DNA of 64,000 nucleotides from Herbidospora yilanensis (GCF_001570565.1 NZ_BBXE01000045.1:1-64000), one strand, 5' to 3'; shown: positions 26,368 through 37,178, counted from the stretch's first letter. The notes: generated by a model not told the origin, from the sequence alone. A program made the numbers and translations.

Positions 26368-29145
26368 GTGTCGCAGACTTCGCCATTACGGCCTGGCGAC
26401 CCAACTGAGCTGGGGGTTTACCGCATCGATGCGCGCCTTGGGGAGGGCGCGCAGGGTGTCGTGTACGCCGGGACCGCACCCGACGGGAGCCCGGTCGCGA
26501 TAAAACTGTTGCGAGTCACGGACGCGATCGACGCAGACTCGTTTCTCCGCGAGGTGTCCGCCGCGCGGCGGGTCGCGCAGTTCTGCACCGCCCAGGTCCT
26601 CGGCGCCCACATGGACGGCGACCGGCCCTACATCGTGTCCGAGCTCGTCGACGGCGTCTCGTTGCAGCGGGTCGTCCAGCAGGAGGGCCCCCGCACCGGC
26701 GGCAACCTCCACCGGCTGGCCGTCGGCACCATCACCGCCCTGGCGGCCATCCACCGGGCCGGGATCGTCCACCGCGACTTCAAGCCGTCGAACGTGCTGC
26801 TGGCCCAGGACGGGCCGCGCGTGATCGACTTCGGCATCGCGCGGGCGCTCGACTCGTCGTCGACCCTGTCGAGCGGGGTGGTCGGGACACCGGCGTACAT
26901 GTCGCCCGAGCAGATCGAGGCCAAGCGCGTCGGGCCGCCGTCCGACATGTTCAGCTGGGCCGTGACGATGTTCTACGCGTCGACCGGCCGGCCCGCCTTC
27001 GGCCACGACAGCCTGCCCGCCGTGCTCTACCGCGTCATGAACGACACCCCCGACGTCTCGACGCTGCCCGACCTGCTGCGCCCCATCGTCGAGGCCAGCC
27101 TCGACAAGCAGGCCGAGAACCGCCCCACCGCGAGCGAGGCCCTCTTCGCCCTCCTCGACCACCAGGTCGACGACGACCTCGACAAGTCCCTCCTGGCCGG
27201 CCTCAACGCCGCGTCGAAGAAGAAGGAGGCGGCGGAGAAGCCCGCGGATCCGGCCGGCCCGGGTTTCGCGCCGCCCGACCCGCAGGCGCCCCACCTGCGG
27301 CCACCGGCCCAGAGCTTCCCGCCTCCGGGCCATCAGGGCCAGCCGGGTCATCCGCAGGGTCCCGGTCAGAGCTTTCCGCCCCCGGGCTATCAGGGTCAGC
27401 CGGGTCATCCGCAGGGTCCCGGTCAGAGTTTCCCGCCCCCCGGTTACCAGGGCCAGCCGGGTCATCCGCAAAGTCCGGGACAGAGTTTCCCGCCTCCGGG
27501 CTATCAGGGTCAGCCGGGTCATCCGCAGGGTCCGGGTCAGAGCTTTCCGCCTCCGGGCTATCAGGGTCAGCCGGGTCACCCGCAGAGTCCCGGTCAGAGC
27601 TTTCCGCCGCCGGGCTACCCGCAGGGCCCTGGATACCCGCAGGGCCCGCCGCAGCCGGGTCCCGCTCAGGGGTACCCGCCGCCCTACCACCAGCAGCCGG
27701 GTCAGAGTTTCCCGCCGCCCGGGTACCAGCCGCCCAACGGCGGTGATCCGGCGCCACCGGCCGAGCGGAAGGCGAAGTCCAAGGCCAAGGGCAAGGCGAA
27801 GGCCAAGGACACCCCGCCGCCGCCCGCCGATGCCGACGCGACCACCTACCACCCCCGTCCCGACCCGACCGGCGGCTGGCTCGGCGAGGCGCCGCCCACG
27901 AAGAGCAGGGCGGGTCTGGTCACCGGGGTTCTCGTCGGTGTGCTCGCGGTGGCGGCGACCGCGCTGTTCCTCGTGCCGAACCTCTTCGACGGCGACGAGG
28001 ACGACCCCGGGAAGATCCCCGTGGCCGCCCAGGGCGGCGTCACCGGCGCGCCGGTGACCCGGTTGCCGACGACGACCGCCTCGGCCTCGGTCCCGTCGCC
28101 GGCGGCGGCCTCGTTGTCCCCGACCACCGCGCCGTCACCGTCCTTGTCACCGTCGCCCAGCCCGCCGCCGACCGCGGCCCCGGTCCCCGCGCTCGGCAAG
28201 CAGGACGGCGGTTCCCTGACCGGGCACCGGAGCTCGATCTACTCCGTCGCCGTGGGAGGCGACGCGGACAACCCGATCGTCGTCACCGCCAGCGTCGACC
28301 GGTCGGTCCGGATGTGGAGCGCCGAGTCGCACAAGGCGCTCGGCAAGCCGATCTACGCCCACGGCGACTGGGTCTACGCCGTCGCCACCGCCGAGGTCAA
28401 CGGCCGTCCGCTCGCCGTCACCGGCAGCCGCGACGGCTCGGTCCGCGTCTGGGACGTCGAGAAGCGCAAGGCCGTCGGCGGCGGACTGTGGGGGCACGGC
28501 AACTCCGTCTACACGGTCGCCATGGGCAAGGTCGGCAGCAAGTGGGTGGCCGCCTCCGCCGGCGCCGACGGCCGGATCCGGTTGTGGGACCTGAAGACCC
28601 GCCAGCCCATCGGCGGCGGCATCAGGGCACACAAGGACGTCATCAACTGGCTGGCCTTCGGCAAGGTCGGCGACAAGACGGTCATCGTCTCGGCCAGCGA
28701 GGACAAGAGTCTCAAGGTCTGGGACGCCTCGTCCGGCAAGCAGTACGGCAAGACCTTCAGGGGCCACGGCAAGCCCGTCTACTCCGTCACCACCGGCGAG
28801 GTCGACGGCAAGGCGGTGGCCATCTCGGGCGGCGAGGACAAGAAGGTCCGCGTCTGGGACCTGAAGACCGGCAAGCAGATCGGCGAGAGCCTCACCGGCC
28901 ACAAGGACAACGTCTACTCGCTGGCCTACCGCGAGATCGGCGGCCACCCGATGGCGGTCTCCGGCTCCACCGACGGCACGCTCCGGATGTGGGACCTGGA
29001 GAAGTCGGAGGAGGTCGGCAAGCCGGTGAAGGCCCACGACGGCAAGAACGTCTACTCGGTCGGGTTCGCCGAGGTCGACGGCCGGACGGTCGTCGTCTCG
29101 GCCGGGGAGGACAAGCGGGTCAGGTTCTGGAAGCTGGAGAGCTAG
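26368..29145 (+). CDS. transmembrane Ser/Thr protein kinase with WD40 propeller
   Basis: A 925-residue kinase. The Gly loop is GEGAQGVVY (25-33), Lys46 the catalytic lysine, HRD at 135-137 and DFG at 154-156, so it should be active. A Pro-rich region (about 300-460) holds five perfect 19-residue repeats. A Lys-rich stretch precedes one membrane helix (about 513-533), then a Pro/Ser linker and seven WD40 repeats (about 610-925), enough for one closed propeller outside the cell. The likely sensor is the propeller. GTG start with GGGGGAG upstream; the stop overlaps the next, convergent gene. Confidence 0.93.
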   Translation: MSQTSPLRPGDPTELGVYRIDARLGEGAQGVVYAGTAPDGSPVAIKLLRVTDAIDADSFLREVSAARRVAQFCTAQVLGAHMDGDRPYIVSELVDGVSLQRVVQQEGPRTGGNLHRLAVGTITALAAIHRAGIVHRDFKPSNVLLAQDGPRVIDFGIARALDSSSTLSSGVVGTPAYMSPEQIEAKRVGPPSDMFSWAVTMFYASTGRPAFGHDSLPAVLYRVMNDTPDVSTLPDLLRPIVEASLDKQAENRPTASEALFALLDHQVDDDLDKSLLAGLNAASKKKEAAEKPADPAGPGFAPPDPQAPHLRPPAQSFPPPGHQGQPGHPQGPGQSFPPPGYQGQPGHPQGPGQSFPPPGYQGQPGHPQSPGQSFPPPGYQGQPGHPQGPGQSFPPPGYQGQPGHPQSPGQSFPPPGYPQGPGYPQGPPQPGPAQGYPPPYHQQPGQSFPPPGYQPPNGGDPAPPAERKAKSKAKGKAKAKDTPPPPADADATTYHPRPDPTGGWLGEAPPTKSRAGLVTGVLVGVLAVAATALFLVPNLFDGDEDDPGKIPVAAQGGVTGAPVTRLPTTTASASVPSPAAASLSPTTAPSPSLSPSPSPPPTAAPVPALGKQDGGSLTGHRSSIYSVAVGGDADNPIVVTASVDRSVRMWSAESHKALGKPIYAHGDWVYAVATAEVNGRPLAVTGSRDGSVRVWDVEKRKAVGGGLWGHGNSVYTVAMGKVGSKWVAASAGADGRIRLWDLKTRQPIGGGIRAHKDVINWLAFGKVGDKTVIVSASEDKSLKVWDASSGKQYGKTFRGHGKPVYSVTTGEVDGKAVAISGGEDKKVRVWDLKTGKQIGESLTGHKDNVYSLAYREIGGHPMAVSGSTDGTLRMWDLEKSEEVGKPVKAHDGKNVYSVGFAEVDGRTVVVSAGEDKRVRFWKLES
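27310..27594 (+). repeat. five tandem 57-bp repeats in the kinase linker
   Basis: Five 57-bp units encode [19 protein letters not shown] with small variations (H/Y at 8, G/S at 17). A sixth partial unit begins at 27595. Synonymous differences between units show the array is not entirely recent. Confidence 0.9.
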
Positions 29146-29867
29146 GCGCGAAGTTGTTCGAGGATCGCGTGGTGGGCGGCGACCCGCGCCCGGCGTACCG
29201 CGTGGTCGAGGGCCTTCAGCGCCTCGCGGCGCGCGGCGACCTGGCCGGAGGTCAGCCCGCGCTCCTCGGCCAGCCGCAGCGCGAGCGCGAGGCGGGCCGC
29301 GAGGTGGCCGACGCGGTGGGCGCGGCCGGGATAGCCGGGCGCCAGCGCGCCGTCGACGTGGTCGAGCGCCGGGAAGCCCTGCATGGGCCCGTCGACCGAG
29401 GTCAGCGCGTCGGTCGCCGACCGCATCGCGGCCGACAGGGCGCGCTCGGCGTCGGCGAGCTGCGGCACGTCGGCGTCGGCGACGTGGGCGTCGTGGACGG
29501 TCCACCGGATGCCCGAGTAGGACGAGCCGCGCCGGTCGGGGGAGGGCACCAGCCCGAACCGCCGGGCGCCGAGCACCGCGATGACCGCCTGCCCCGCTTC
29601 GAGCGCGGCGCCGTTGAAGACCGGCGGCCCGGTGAGGCCGAGAAGGTCGCCGGGGATGGGCAGCGCCAGCCGGAACGACGACAAGCCCGTCGCCCGCAGC
29701 TCCGCGAGGAAGACGCGCAGCGGCGACTCGCCAGTGATATCCGTCACGATCTGTGGACCGGCCGACCGCTCAAGGGCGTCGACGGCGTCGTCGAGACCGG
29801 CGTGGCCGGTCAGCCAGGCGTTCCCCCAGGAGACGAGGGCCGCGGAGATCGGTGAATCGGTGCGCAC
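29142..29867 (-). CDS. conserved hypothetical protein
   Basis: A 241-residue protein with no family I can name. It has no signal peptide or clear membrane helix; the C-terminal third is helical and Arg/Ala-rich ([15 protein letters not shown]). The GTG at 29867 is chosen because a TATCGT box (29875-29880 on the minus strand) lies 7 nt upstream, giving a leaderless transcript. Upstream GTG at 29876 is possible. It is divergent from a lone ABC ATPase gene. Confidence 0.7.
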   Translation of the reverse strand: MRTDSPISAALVSWGNAWLTGHAGLDDAVDALERSAGPQIVTDITGESPLRVFLAELRATGLSSFRLALPIPGDLLGLTGPPVFNGAALEAGQAVIAVLGARRFGLVPSPDRRGSSYSGIRWTVHDAHVADADVPQLADAERALSAAMRSATDALTSVDGPMQGFPALDHVDGALAPGYPGRAHRVGHLAARLALALRLAEERGLTSGQVAARREALKALDHAVRRARVAAHHAILEQLRA

Positions 29868-29927
29868 CCCAACCACGATAAGGCAATAGATTTTACGCGG
29901 ACGGATTCGGACGTGAGGGGGATCGTC

Positions 29928-30716
<789 letters not shown>

Positions 30717-30762
30717 TATTTCGTTCTTTTTCCTCTTGTAAAGCGTCGCCCAAATATCATTT

Positions 30763-30786
30763 ACTCCAGTCGTCACAGACTGGAGT
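30763..30786 (+). promoter_or_regulatory. RBS-sequestering hairpin before the band-7 gene
   Basis: ACTCCAGTC (30763-30771) pairs perfectly with GACTGGAGT (30778-30786) around a 6-nt loop. The right arm includes the GGAG ribosome site of the gene starting at 30793, so translation may be controlled by opening of this stem. As DNA it could equally be an operator. Confidence 0.6.
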
Positions 30787-30792
30787 GGACCC

Positions 30793-31728
30793 ATGACCCA
30801 GCTCGTCATCACCCTCGTCGTGGTCTTCCTCGCCGCGTTCGCGCTGGCCCGGACGATTCGGATCGTGCCGCAGGCGACGGCGAGAATCGTCGAACGATTC
30901 GGTCGATATCACCGCACTCTGAACGCGGGGCTGAACATCGTCGTGCCGTTCATCGACCGCATCAAGGTCGAGGTCGACCTGCGCGAACAGGTGGTGACGT
31001 TCCCTCCCCAGCCGGTCATCACGTCCGACAACCTGGTCGTCTCCATCGACACGGTCATCTATTTCCAGGTGACCGATCCGAAGGCGGCGACGTACGAGAT
31101 CGCGAGTTTCATCGTCGCGGTCGAGCAGTTGACCGTGACGACCCTGCGCAACGTGGTCGGCGGAATGGACCTCGAACGCACGCTGACCTCCCGCGAGGAG
31201 ATCAACACCGAGCTGCGCGGGGTGCTCGACGACGCGACCGGCCGCTGGGGCATCCGGGTCAACCGGGTCGAGCTGAAGGCCATCGACCCGCCCGCCTCCA
31301 TCCAGGACTCGATGGAGAAGCAGATGCGTGCCGACCGCGACAAGCGCGCCGCGATCCTCACCGCCGAGGGCAACAAGCAGTCGGCCATCCTCACCGCCCA
31401 GGGCGAGCGCGAGGCGGCCGTGCTGAAGGCGCGCGGCGAGGCCGAGGCCGTCGTGCTGCGGGCGCAGGCCGAGGCGGAGGCCCGCGCGATGCGGGCCAAG
31501 GGCGAGGCCGACGCGATCGGCATGGTCTTCAAGGCCATCCACGACGGCAACCCCGACGAGCGGCTGCTGGCCTACCAATACCTCACGACGTTGCCGCAGA
31601 TCGCCAAGGGCGACGCGAACAAGTTGTGGATCGTGCCGTCCGAAATGGGCAAGGCGCTGGAGTCGCTCGGCGGCCTTTTCCAGCCGCAGAACAAACCCGA
31701 CAAGGACCTCCCCGGGAAGCCCTTGTGA
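30793..31728 (+). CDS. SPFH/band-7 membrane protein (slipin/paraslipin type)
   Basis: A 311-residue protein with one N-terminal membrane helix (about 3-20), a band-7 domain (about 23-190, with RFGRYHRTLNAGLNIVVPF) and an Ala/Glu-rich coiled coil (about 195-260, AILTAEGNKQSAILTAQGER). Such proteins oligomerise at membranes and organise microdomains or protease complexes. No NfeD gene is adjacent. The GGAGTGG ribosome site lies inside a hairpin. Confidence 0.88.
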   Translation: MTQLVITLVVVFLAAFALARTIRIVPQATARIVERFGRYHRTLNAGLNIVVPFIDRIKVEVDLREQVVTFPPQPVITSDNLVVSIDTVIYFQVTDPKAATYEIASFIVAVEQLTVTTLRNVVGGMDLERTLTSREEINTELRGVLDDATGRWGIRVNRVELKAIDPPASIQDSMEKQMRADRDKRAAILTAEGNKQSAILTAQGEREAAVLKARGEAEAVVLRAQAEAEARAMRAKGEADAIGMVFKAIHDGNPDERLLAYQYLTTLPQIAKGDANKLWIVPSEMGKALESLGGLFQPQNKPDKDLPGKPL

Positions 31729-31801
31729 CCTGACCGGAATTTCCGCCCCCGTGTCCTGAGCTCGGACCGCTGCCGCCTAGGATTCCGTCAGCCGGTACGA
31801 G

Positions 31802-32569
31802 ATGAGGATCCGTGACACCGTGTTGACACCGTGGGAAGCGGTCGCGGTGTTCGCGGCCGGGGTCGGGGCGGGCGGCATCAACGCCGTCGTGGGCTCCGGT
31901 TCGCTGATCACGTTCCCGACGCTGCTCGCGGTGGGCTATCCGCCGATCGTCGCGAACGTGTCCAACAACATCGGGCTGGTGCCCGGCGGTGTCACCGGCG
32001 TGCTCGGCTACCGCGCCGAGCTCCAGGGCCAGCGGGCCCGGCTGACCAGGCTCGCCGTCGCGTCGGTCCTGGGATCGCTGGTCGGCGGGTTCCTGTTGCT
32101 CCGGCTCCCGCCACAGGCCTTCAACGTGATCGTGCCGATCCTGATCGCCATCGCGTGCGTGCTGGTGGTCATCCAGCCCCGGGTGGCCGGCTGGATCTCC
32201 CATCGCCGCCGCTCGGAGCACGGCGGGCCGTGGCTCTGGCTGGGGGTCTTCGGGGCCGGCATGTACGGGGGCTACTTCGGCGCCGCCCAGGGGGTCGTGC
32301 TGATCGGGTTGATGGGGGTGTTCCTCGACGAGGAGCTCCAGCGCCTCAACGCGGCCAAGAACCTGCTGTCGCTGCTGGTCAACTTCACCGCGGCGGTGTT
32401 GTTCATCGTGATCGCCGAGGTCGACTGGACCGTGGTCGCGCTGATCGCGGTCGGTTCGGCGATCGGCGGGTTCGTGGGCGCCCGGGTCGGGCGGCGCATC
32501 CCGGCACCCGTCCTGCGGGGGGTGATCGTTGTGGTGGGGATCGCGGCGATCGTGAAGTTGTTGACTTGA
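31802..32569 (+). CDS. TSUP-family sulfite/anion permease
   Basis: A 255-residue integral membrane protein with about eight helices and the duplicated TSUP motif: GVGAGGINAVVGSGSLITFP (19-38) and FGAGMYGGYFGAAQGV (about 150-165). The family exports or imports sulfur-containing anions; the substrate here is not inferred. The ATG at 31802 is chosen; a GTG six codons later is an alternative. TAGGAT at about 31779 may be its -10. Confidence 0.85.
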   Translation: MRIRDTVLTPWEAVAVFAAGVGAGGINAVVGSGSLITFPTLLAVGYPPIVANVSNNIGLVPGGVTGVLGYRAELQGQRARLTRLAVASVLGSLVGGFLLLRLPPQAFNVIVPILIAIACVLVVIQPRVAGWISHRRRSEHGGPWLWLGVFGAGMYGGYFGAAQGVVLIGLMGVFLDEELQRLNAAKNLLSLLVNFTAAVLFIVIAEVDWTVVALIAVGSAIGGFVGARVGRRIPAPVLRGVIVVVGIAAIVKLLT

Positions 32570-32598
32570 TTTATGCGTACAAATTATCGAAAACGGGT

Positions 32599-32838
32599 AT
32601 GAAACCCCATGTGAAAGGCGATCGCGTAGAAATCGTCATCGACGCCGGAGGAACCCCCCGCACCTACGAGGTCATCGCGACGAAGGCCGGCCGCCGGGTC
32701 GAGGTGACCACCGGCCGGGGCGTCGTCGAGGTCTCCGAGGTGACCAGGAACGGAACTCCGGTCCGCACCGCCCGGTTCATGCAGAGCCGGGTGCTCGCAC
32801 TGGTGGAGCACCCGATCGACGCTAACGAGCCGGCCTGA
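32599..32838 (+). CDS. small conserved hypothetical protein
   Basis: A 79-residue basic protein predicted to be mostly beta strands (VEIVIDAGG, YEVIATKAGRRVEVTT, GVVEVSEVT). The regular alternation resembles a small SH3- or RNA-binding-like barrel, but no family is recognised. The ATG at 32599 lacks an obvious ribosome site. It overlaps the convergent Rieske gene by 17 bp. Confidence 0.7.
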   Translation: MKPHVKGDRVEIVIDAGGTPRTYEVIATKAGRRVEVTTGRGVVEVSEVTRNGTPVRTARFMQSRVLALVEHPIDANEPA

Positions 32839-33730
32839 CCTGAACCACGCCGTCGCGGCGCACCCTCGTCTCGAACGAGGGCTGCTTCGCCGTCGCCGGG
32901 CCGTGCATCACCGCGCCGTCGGCGATCCGGAACACGCTGCCGTGCCACGGGCACACCACGCACGGCTCGCCGTTCTCGACCGTCACGCGGCCCTGGTGCA
33001 GCGGCCCGGCCAGATGGGAACACCCGTCGGCCAGCACCGTCACGCCCTCGCCCAGCCGCAGCACGAACAGGTCGATGTAGCCCAGGCGGCGGGCGACGGG
33101 CCGCCCGTTGGGCAGGTCGCTGATCGGGCCGAGGTCGTGCCAGCCGGTCGGCACCAGATGGCTGACCTGCTCGGCGTGGTTGGCCCCCGCGGCGAGCCGG
33201 TAGGCCAGGTGGCCGCCCAGATAGGCGCCGGCGCTCGCGGCCATCAGGCCCGCCGTCGCGAAGAACCGCCCGGCCTTCTCGCGCCCGGCGATCCGGAACG
33301 CCAGCGAGCCCGCGTAGAGGCCCACGGCGGCGACGTTGGCCAGGGCGTGCACGAAACCCACCCGCTGCTGCTCGCGGTGCAGAGCCGACCAGTCGGTGAC
33401 CCCCGCCGCGGCGGTCGGCAGCGCGGTCGCCAGGCCGGCGGCCAGGACGGTCCGGGCGGCCATGGGGTCGGCCTTGGTGGCGTCGAGGATGGCGGTGGCC
33501 GCGAAACAGCCCACGGCCACAGTCGCCAGCGGCGGGTGCACCGGGTGGCCGATCGGCACGCCGTGGAGCGCGTCGCGCACCCAGCCGGGCCCGATCCGCG
33601 CCCTGACCGCCTTCGCGAGCCCCCTGATCGGCCGGTCGAGCGTCGTCGCGTGTTCGAGCCGGTCCAGGAGATCGCCGCCGCCATTGCCGATTTTGCGTGG
33701 CTTCGCGGACTTCTCGGTTGATCTGTCCAT
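32822..33730 (-). CDS. DUF2231 membrane protein fused to a Rieske [2Fe-2S] domain
   Basis: A 302-residue fusion. An N-terminal DUF2231 membrane domain (about 45-190, four helices, with the GVPIGHPVHPPL motif) is joined to a Rieske ferredoxin domain (about 200-300) with ligands in CSHLAGPL and CPWHGSVF. Likely a membrane-bound electron carrier; the partner is unknown, though a molybdopterin oxidoreductase lies nearby. The ATG at 33730 has AGGGGGTG 7 nt upstream; an in-frame GTG at 33739 overlaps that site. Confidence 0.88.
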   Translation of the reverse strand: MDRSTEKSAKPRKIGNGGGDLLDRLEHATTLDRPIRGLAKAVRARIGPGWVRDALHGVPIGHPVHPPLATVAVGCFAATAILDATKADPMAARTVLAAGLATALPTAAAGVTDWSALHREQQRVGFVHALANVAAVGLYAGSLAFRIAGREKAGRFFATAGLMAASAGAYLGGHLAYRLAAGANHAEQVSHLVPTGWHDLGPISDLPNGRPVARRLGYIDLFVLRLGEGVTVLADGCSHLAGPLHQGRVTVENGEPCVVCPWHGSVFRIADGAVMHGPATAKQPSFETRVRRDGVVQVRPAR

Positions 33731-33778
33731 CGATGTCACCCCCTGACACGACGTACCCGGACTGTCAGGAGACGAACA

Positions 33779-34381
33779 TCATCGGGCGAGGTGACCTCTG
33801 AGCACCGACGTCTCCACCAGATCGTGGGCGTATGCCCCCAGGGTGGGGGAGCCCTCCTCGATGATCGCCACGTTGGCGAGCACCTGGGAGGCGGTGACCT
33901 TGTAGAGGGCCCAGGTGCCGCCGTCGTTGTGGTGGTTGGCCATGATCGGCGCGAGCCGGTCGAGGGCCTTGGCGTAGCGGGCCTCGGGGGTCTGCCGGGC
34001 CTCGAACTCGTCCCACAACTCCCGCAGCGGCCCCGCCTGGTCACTCGGCAGCAGCCCGAAGATCCGGTCGGCGGCGGCCCGCTCGGCGGCCTCCTGGGCC
34101 TCGACGGCCACCCGGTCGTAGATGAAGGTGTCGCCGGCGTCGATCTCGACGATGTCGTGGACGAGCAGCATGCGCACCACCCGGTCGATGTCGGTGCCCG
34201 CCGGGGCGTGCTCGGCCATCACCAGCGCCCAGACGCCGAGCTGCCAGGAGTGCTCGGCGTCGTTCTCGCGGCGCGATCCGTCGATGAGGGTGTTGCGGCG
34301 GATGACACGCTTGAGCTTGTCGATCTCCACCACGAAGGCGAGCTGAGCGTCGAGGCGATCCCGGTGCTGCGCGATGGTCAC
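33779..34381 (-). CDS. HD-domain phosphohydrolase (YfbR-like)
   Basis: A 200-residue HD_3-type protein with metal ligands in RRENDAEHSW (H near 44), VHDIVEIDAGD (HD near 75) and a late Asp. YfbR-type enzymes hydrolyse 5'-deoxynucleotides; the substrate is not proven here. The start is GTG with TAAGGT on the minus strand (34388-34393) 6 nt upstream, indicating a leaderless transcript. Confidence 0.85.
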   Translation of the reverse strand: MTIAQHRDRLDAQLAFVVEIDKLKRVIRRNTLIDGSRRENDAEHSWQLGVWALVMAEHAPAGTDIDRVVRMLLVHDIVEIDAGDTFIYDRVAVEAQEAAERAAADRIFGLLPSDQAGPLRELWDEFEARQTPEARYAKALDRLAPIMANHHNDGGTWALYKVTASQVLANVAIIEEGSPTLGAYAHDLVETSVLRGHLAR

Positions 34382-34404
34382 CGCGCCACCTTATTCGGTG
34401 GTGA

Positions 34405-36507
34405 TCAAACGCGGCACAGGATCACCGGAACACCGTTGAACACGGCATTCCCGGACAGCGGATCGATGACCTTTTCATCCGTCAGCACGTTGACGTTCAC
34501 GCCCGCGTTGCCGGCGGCCACCTGTTGCGGCAACCCGTCGTGCCCCCAGCCGTGCGGCAGGCTCACGACGCCCGGCATGATCTTGTCGGTCGGTTCGAGC
34601 GGGACGGTCAGTTCGCCCGCCTCCGATCGGATCAGGGCGTGGCCGCCGAGCCCGAGGCGGGCCACGTCGGCCGGGTTGATCTGGAGCGTGCACCGGTTGG
34701 TGCCGCCGACGAGCGGCTCGACGTTGTGCAACCACGAGTTGTTCGACCGCAGGTGACGGCGTCCGATGAGGACGAACTCGGGCGCCTCCCGGTCGAGCCG
34801 GTCGCGGAGCCGGGCGACGTCCGCGACGATCTCCGGCGGCGCGAGCTCGATCCGCCCCGAGGCCGTGGTGAGGATCTCCGGCAGGCGCGGCTTCAGCGGC
34901 CCCAGGTCCAGGCCGTGGGGATGCTCGTCGCGGAGCTTGCGCAGCGTGAGATCGCCGCCGTTCCATTTCCCGTACGGCCCCAGCCGCAACATGGCGTCCA
35001 GACGCCGTTCGGCCCCGGTGTCCCCGTCGAGTTCGGCCGGATCGTGGTCGCCGACGAGCTGGGCGATGATCAGGTCGTCGATCCCCGTGACGCCGGAGGC
35101 GATCGTGATGAGCCGGGTGAGGATCTCGGCCTCCGACGGCCCGCCGGCCGCCATGACGGGCGGGGAGTAGCGGGCGTAGTCGCGCACCGCGAAGTTCAGC
35201 AGCGCGAAGTCGTAGTGGCCGGTGGCCAGCAGCCGGGGCGGCGGCAGGATCACGTTCGCGTGGCGGGTGGTCTCGTTGAGGTAGATGTCGACGCTGACCA
35301 TGAAGTCGAGCTTGGTCAGGGCGCCGGCCAGCCGTCTCGCGTTGGGCGCCGACGAGGCCGGGTTCCCGGCCACGGTCACCAGGGCCCTGATCCGCCCCTC
35401 GCCGGGCGTCTCGATCTCGTCGGCCAGGGTCGCGACGGGCAACTCGCCGTTGGTCTCCTTCAGGCCGCGGACCCGGCTGGTCCACCGTCCGGTCCGGTAC
35501 GGCTTGCGCCGGCGTGCCCCCTCGGTCGCGGGCGTCGGGAACATGGCCCCGCCCGGACGGTCGAGATTGCCGGTCAGGACGTTGAGGACGTCCACGAGCC
35601 ACTGCGTCACGGTGCCGAACTCGGCGGTGCAGGTCCCGATGCGGGCGTAGACGGCGGCGGTGGGGGCGGCCGCGAGGGCGCGCGCGAGCCGTACCGTCAC
35701 CTCGGCCGGGACGCCGCAGGCGGCCTCCACCACCAGCGGCGGGAAGTCCTTGACGGCCGCCTCCACCTCTGCGAGCCCTTCGACCGGCAGCACGACCTTC
35801 ACCAGGTTCTCGGCGAAGAGCGTGTGCACGATCCCCGCCAGCAGGAACGCGTCGGTGCCGGGCCGGACGAAGACGTGCTCGTCGGCCAGGTCGGCGGTCC
35901 GCGTCCGCCGGGGGTCGACCACGACGAGGGTCCCGCCCCGCTTCCGGAGGGCCTTGAGACGCCCGGGGAAGTCGGGCGCGGTGCAGAGCGACCCGTTCGA
36001 CTCCAGCGGATTGGCCCCCAGCATCAGCAGGAAGTCGGTCCGGTCGAGATCGGGCACCGCGATCGTCATGGGATGCCCGAACATCAACCCCGAGGCGACG
36101 TGCTTGGGCATCTGGTCGGCCGTGCTCGCCGAGAAGACGTTCCGGGTGCCCAGCGCCCTGACCAGCGCCCCTCCGTAGAGGGCCCCGGCCATGCTGTGGG
36201 CGCTGGGATTGCCCAGGTAGACGGCCCGCTCGGGTCCCGAGATGTCCTTCAGGCCCTTGGCGACGGCCGCGAAGGCCTCCTCCCAGCTCACCTCGCGCCA
36301 CTGGTCACCCTCGCGAACCAATGGTGCCGACAGCCGGTCGAGGTCTTCGTCGAGCCGCCCGAGCGAGGCCCCCTTGGGGCAGATGAAACCCTTGGAGAAG
36401 GGATCGTCACGGTCGCCGGTGACCTTGGTGACGTGGCCACCCTCAAGGGTGATCGTGAGGCCGCAGACGGCCTCACAGAGGGGACAGGTTCGGTGGACGG
36501 TCGTCAT
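34405..36507 (-). CDS. molybdopterin-dependent oxidoreductase with [4Fe-4S] cluster
   Basis: A 700-residue catalytic subunit of the DMSO-reductase family (FdhF/BisC-like). An N-terminal CPLCEAVCGL plus FICPKG forms the [4Fe-4S] site, followed by molybdopterin domains (LGANPLESNG near 160, VVVDPRRTRTAD near 195) and the C-terminal dinucleotide-binding domain (about 575-700). I could not assign the residue that ligates molybdenum, so the substrate stays open. There is no Tat signal, hence probably cytoplasmic. Confidence 0.87.
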   Translation of the reverse strand: MTTVHRTCPLCEAVCGLTITLEGGHVTKVTGDRDDPFSKGFICPKGASLGRLDEDLDRLSAPLVREGDQWREVSWEEAFAAVAKGLKDISGPERAVYLGNPSAHSMAGALYGGALVRALGTRNVFSASTADQMPKHVASGLMFGHPMTIAVPDLDRTDFLLMLGANPLESNGSLCTAPDFPGRLKALRKRGGTLVVVDPRRTRTADLADEHVFVRPGTDAFLLAGIVHTLFAENLVKVVLPVEGLAEVEAAVKDFPPLVVEAACGVPAEVTVRLARALAAAPTAAVYARIGTCTAEFGTVTQWLVDVLNVLTGNLDRPGGAMFPTPATEGARRRKPYRTGRWTSRVRGLKETNGELPVATLADEIETPGEGRIRALVTVAGNPASSAPNARRLAGALTKLDFMVSVDIYLNETTRHANVILPPPRLLATGHYDFALLNFAVRDYARYSPPVMAAGGPSEAEILTRLITIASGVTGIDDLIIAQLVGDHDPAELDGDTGAERRLDAMLRLGPYGKWNGGDLTLRKLRDEHPHGLDLGPLKPRLPEILTTASGRIELAPPEIVADVARLRDRLDREAPEFVLIGRRHLRSNNSWLHNVEPLVGGTNRCTLQINPADVARLGLGGHALIRSEAGELTVPLEPTDKIMPGVVSLPHGWGHDGLPQQVAAGNAGVNVNVLTDEKVIDPLSGNAVFNGVPVILCRV

Positions 36508-36621
36508 GGATCTCATCGTGCGCCCGCGAGCAGGAGGGGCGGAAGCCCCAGAACGGAATAAAATTCTGCGGCCCCCGCCGTCGCCCAGACGCCCCCGCGG
36601 ACCGTCCGGGCCTCCTACTGA

Positions 36622-36649
36622 GCCGTGCCCGGCGCCCGGTGGGCACGGC
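36622..36649 (-). terminator. hairpin downstream of the 73-residue gene
   Basis: GCCGTGCCC and GGGCACGGC form a 9-bp stem with a 10-nt loop, 13 nt beyond the minus-strand stop at 36663. Confidence 0.5.
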
Positions 36650-36662
36650 CCAGCTCCATGGG

Positions 36663-36884
36663 TCAGCCGGTCGGCACGAGCCGCCCGGCCTCCTCGACCT
36701 CACGAACGACGTCGAAACGGGGATCGCGGTAGACGCGACTCCCGAAACCTCTGCGTGTGGTGGTCCACTCCAGCTCGTAGGCCCAACGATCCTGCGCGGA
36801 GCACAACCGACGGTCGGCTCCATCACGGAGCAGTATGAGTCGGGCCTTGCATAGCAAGAGGGCGTTGGTACGGTGGAAGGGCAT
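36663..36884 (-). CDS. small hypothetical protein
   Basis: A 73-residue basic protein (KARLILLRDGADRRLCSAQDR) of no known family. It is supported by an AAGGAG ribosome site 6 nt before the ATG at 36884 and a downstream hairpin. A longer frame extends to 36992. It is divergent from the WhiJ-like regulator and may belong to that island. Confidence 0.55.
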   Translation of the reverse strand: MPFHRTNALLLCKARLILLRDGADRRLCSAQDRWAYELEWTTTRRGFGSRVYRDPRFDVVREVEEAGRLVPTG

Positions 36885-37087
36885 AGGAGACTCCTTATCG
36901 GTGGCTTCGAGTGGAGCTCTCGGGTCGGGTCGTCGGTGGCAGCCTTCGGCCCGGCCTTTTTTCATTGCCGGAAGGTCCTGAGGAGACCGCATCTGTCCGG
37001 TTGATGATCTTCTATGGACCTTTCTGTCTCGATGGTCTATCAGAAGAGATTTGTCGGCAAGACGTGCCGTAAGAAAATTCTCGGCTT

Positions 37088-37103
37088 ACACTGCATGTGC
37101 AGT
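37088..37103. promoter_or_regulatory. inverted repeat in the XRE regulator promoter
   Basis: CACTGCA-tg-TGCAGTG lies just upstream of a TACGAT -10-like hexamer (about 37113-37118). Its location over the -35 region suggests an autoregulatory operator for the XRE protein. Confidence 0.55.
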
Positions 37104-37178
37104 GCAATTTGCATACGATGCGAGTGGCTCTCCCTATGAGGGCTCCCAGTCCAGCAGTTGAGGGACGGAGGGGACGAA

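Noticed and set aside
27310-27594. CRISPR-like array
   Set aside because: The 57-bp units are contiguous coding repeats without spacers, in frame in the kinase linker.
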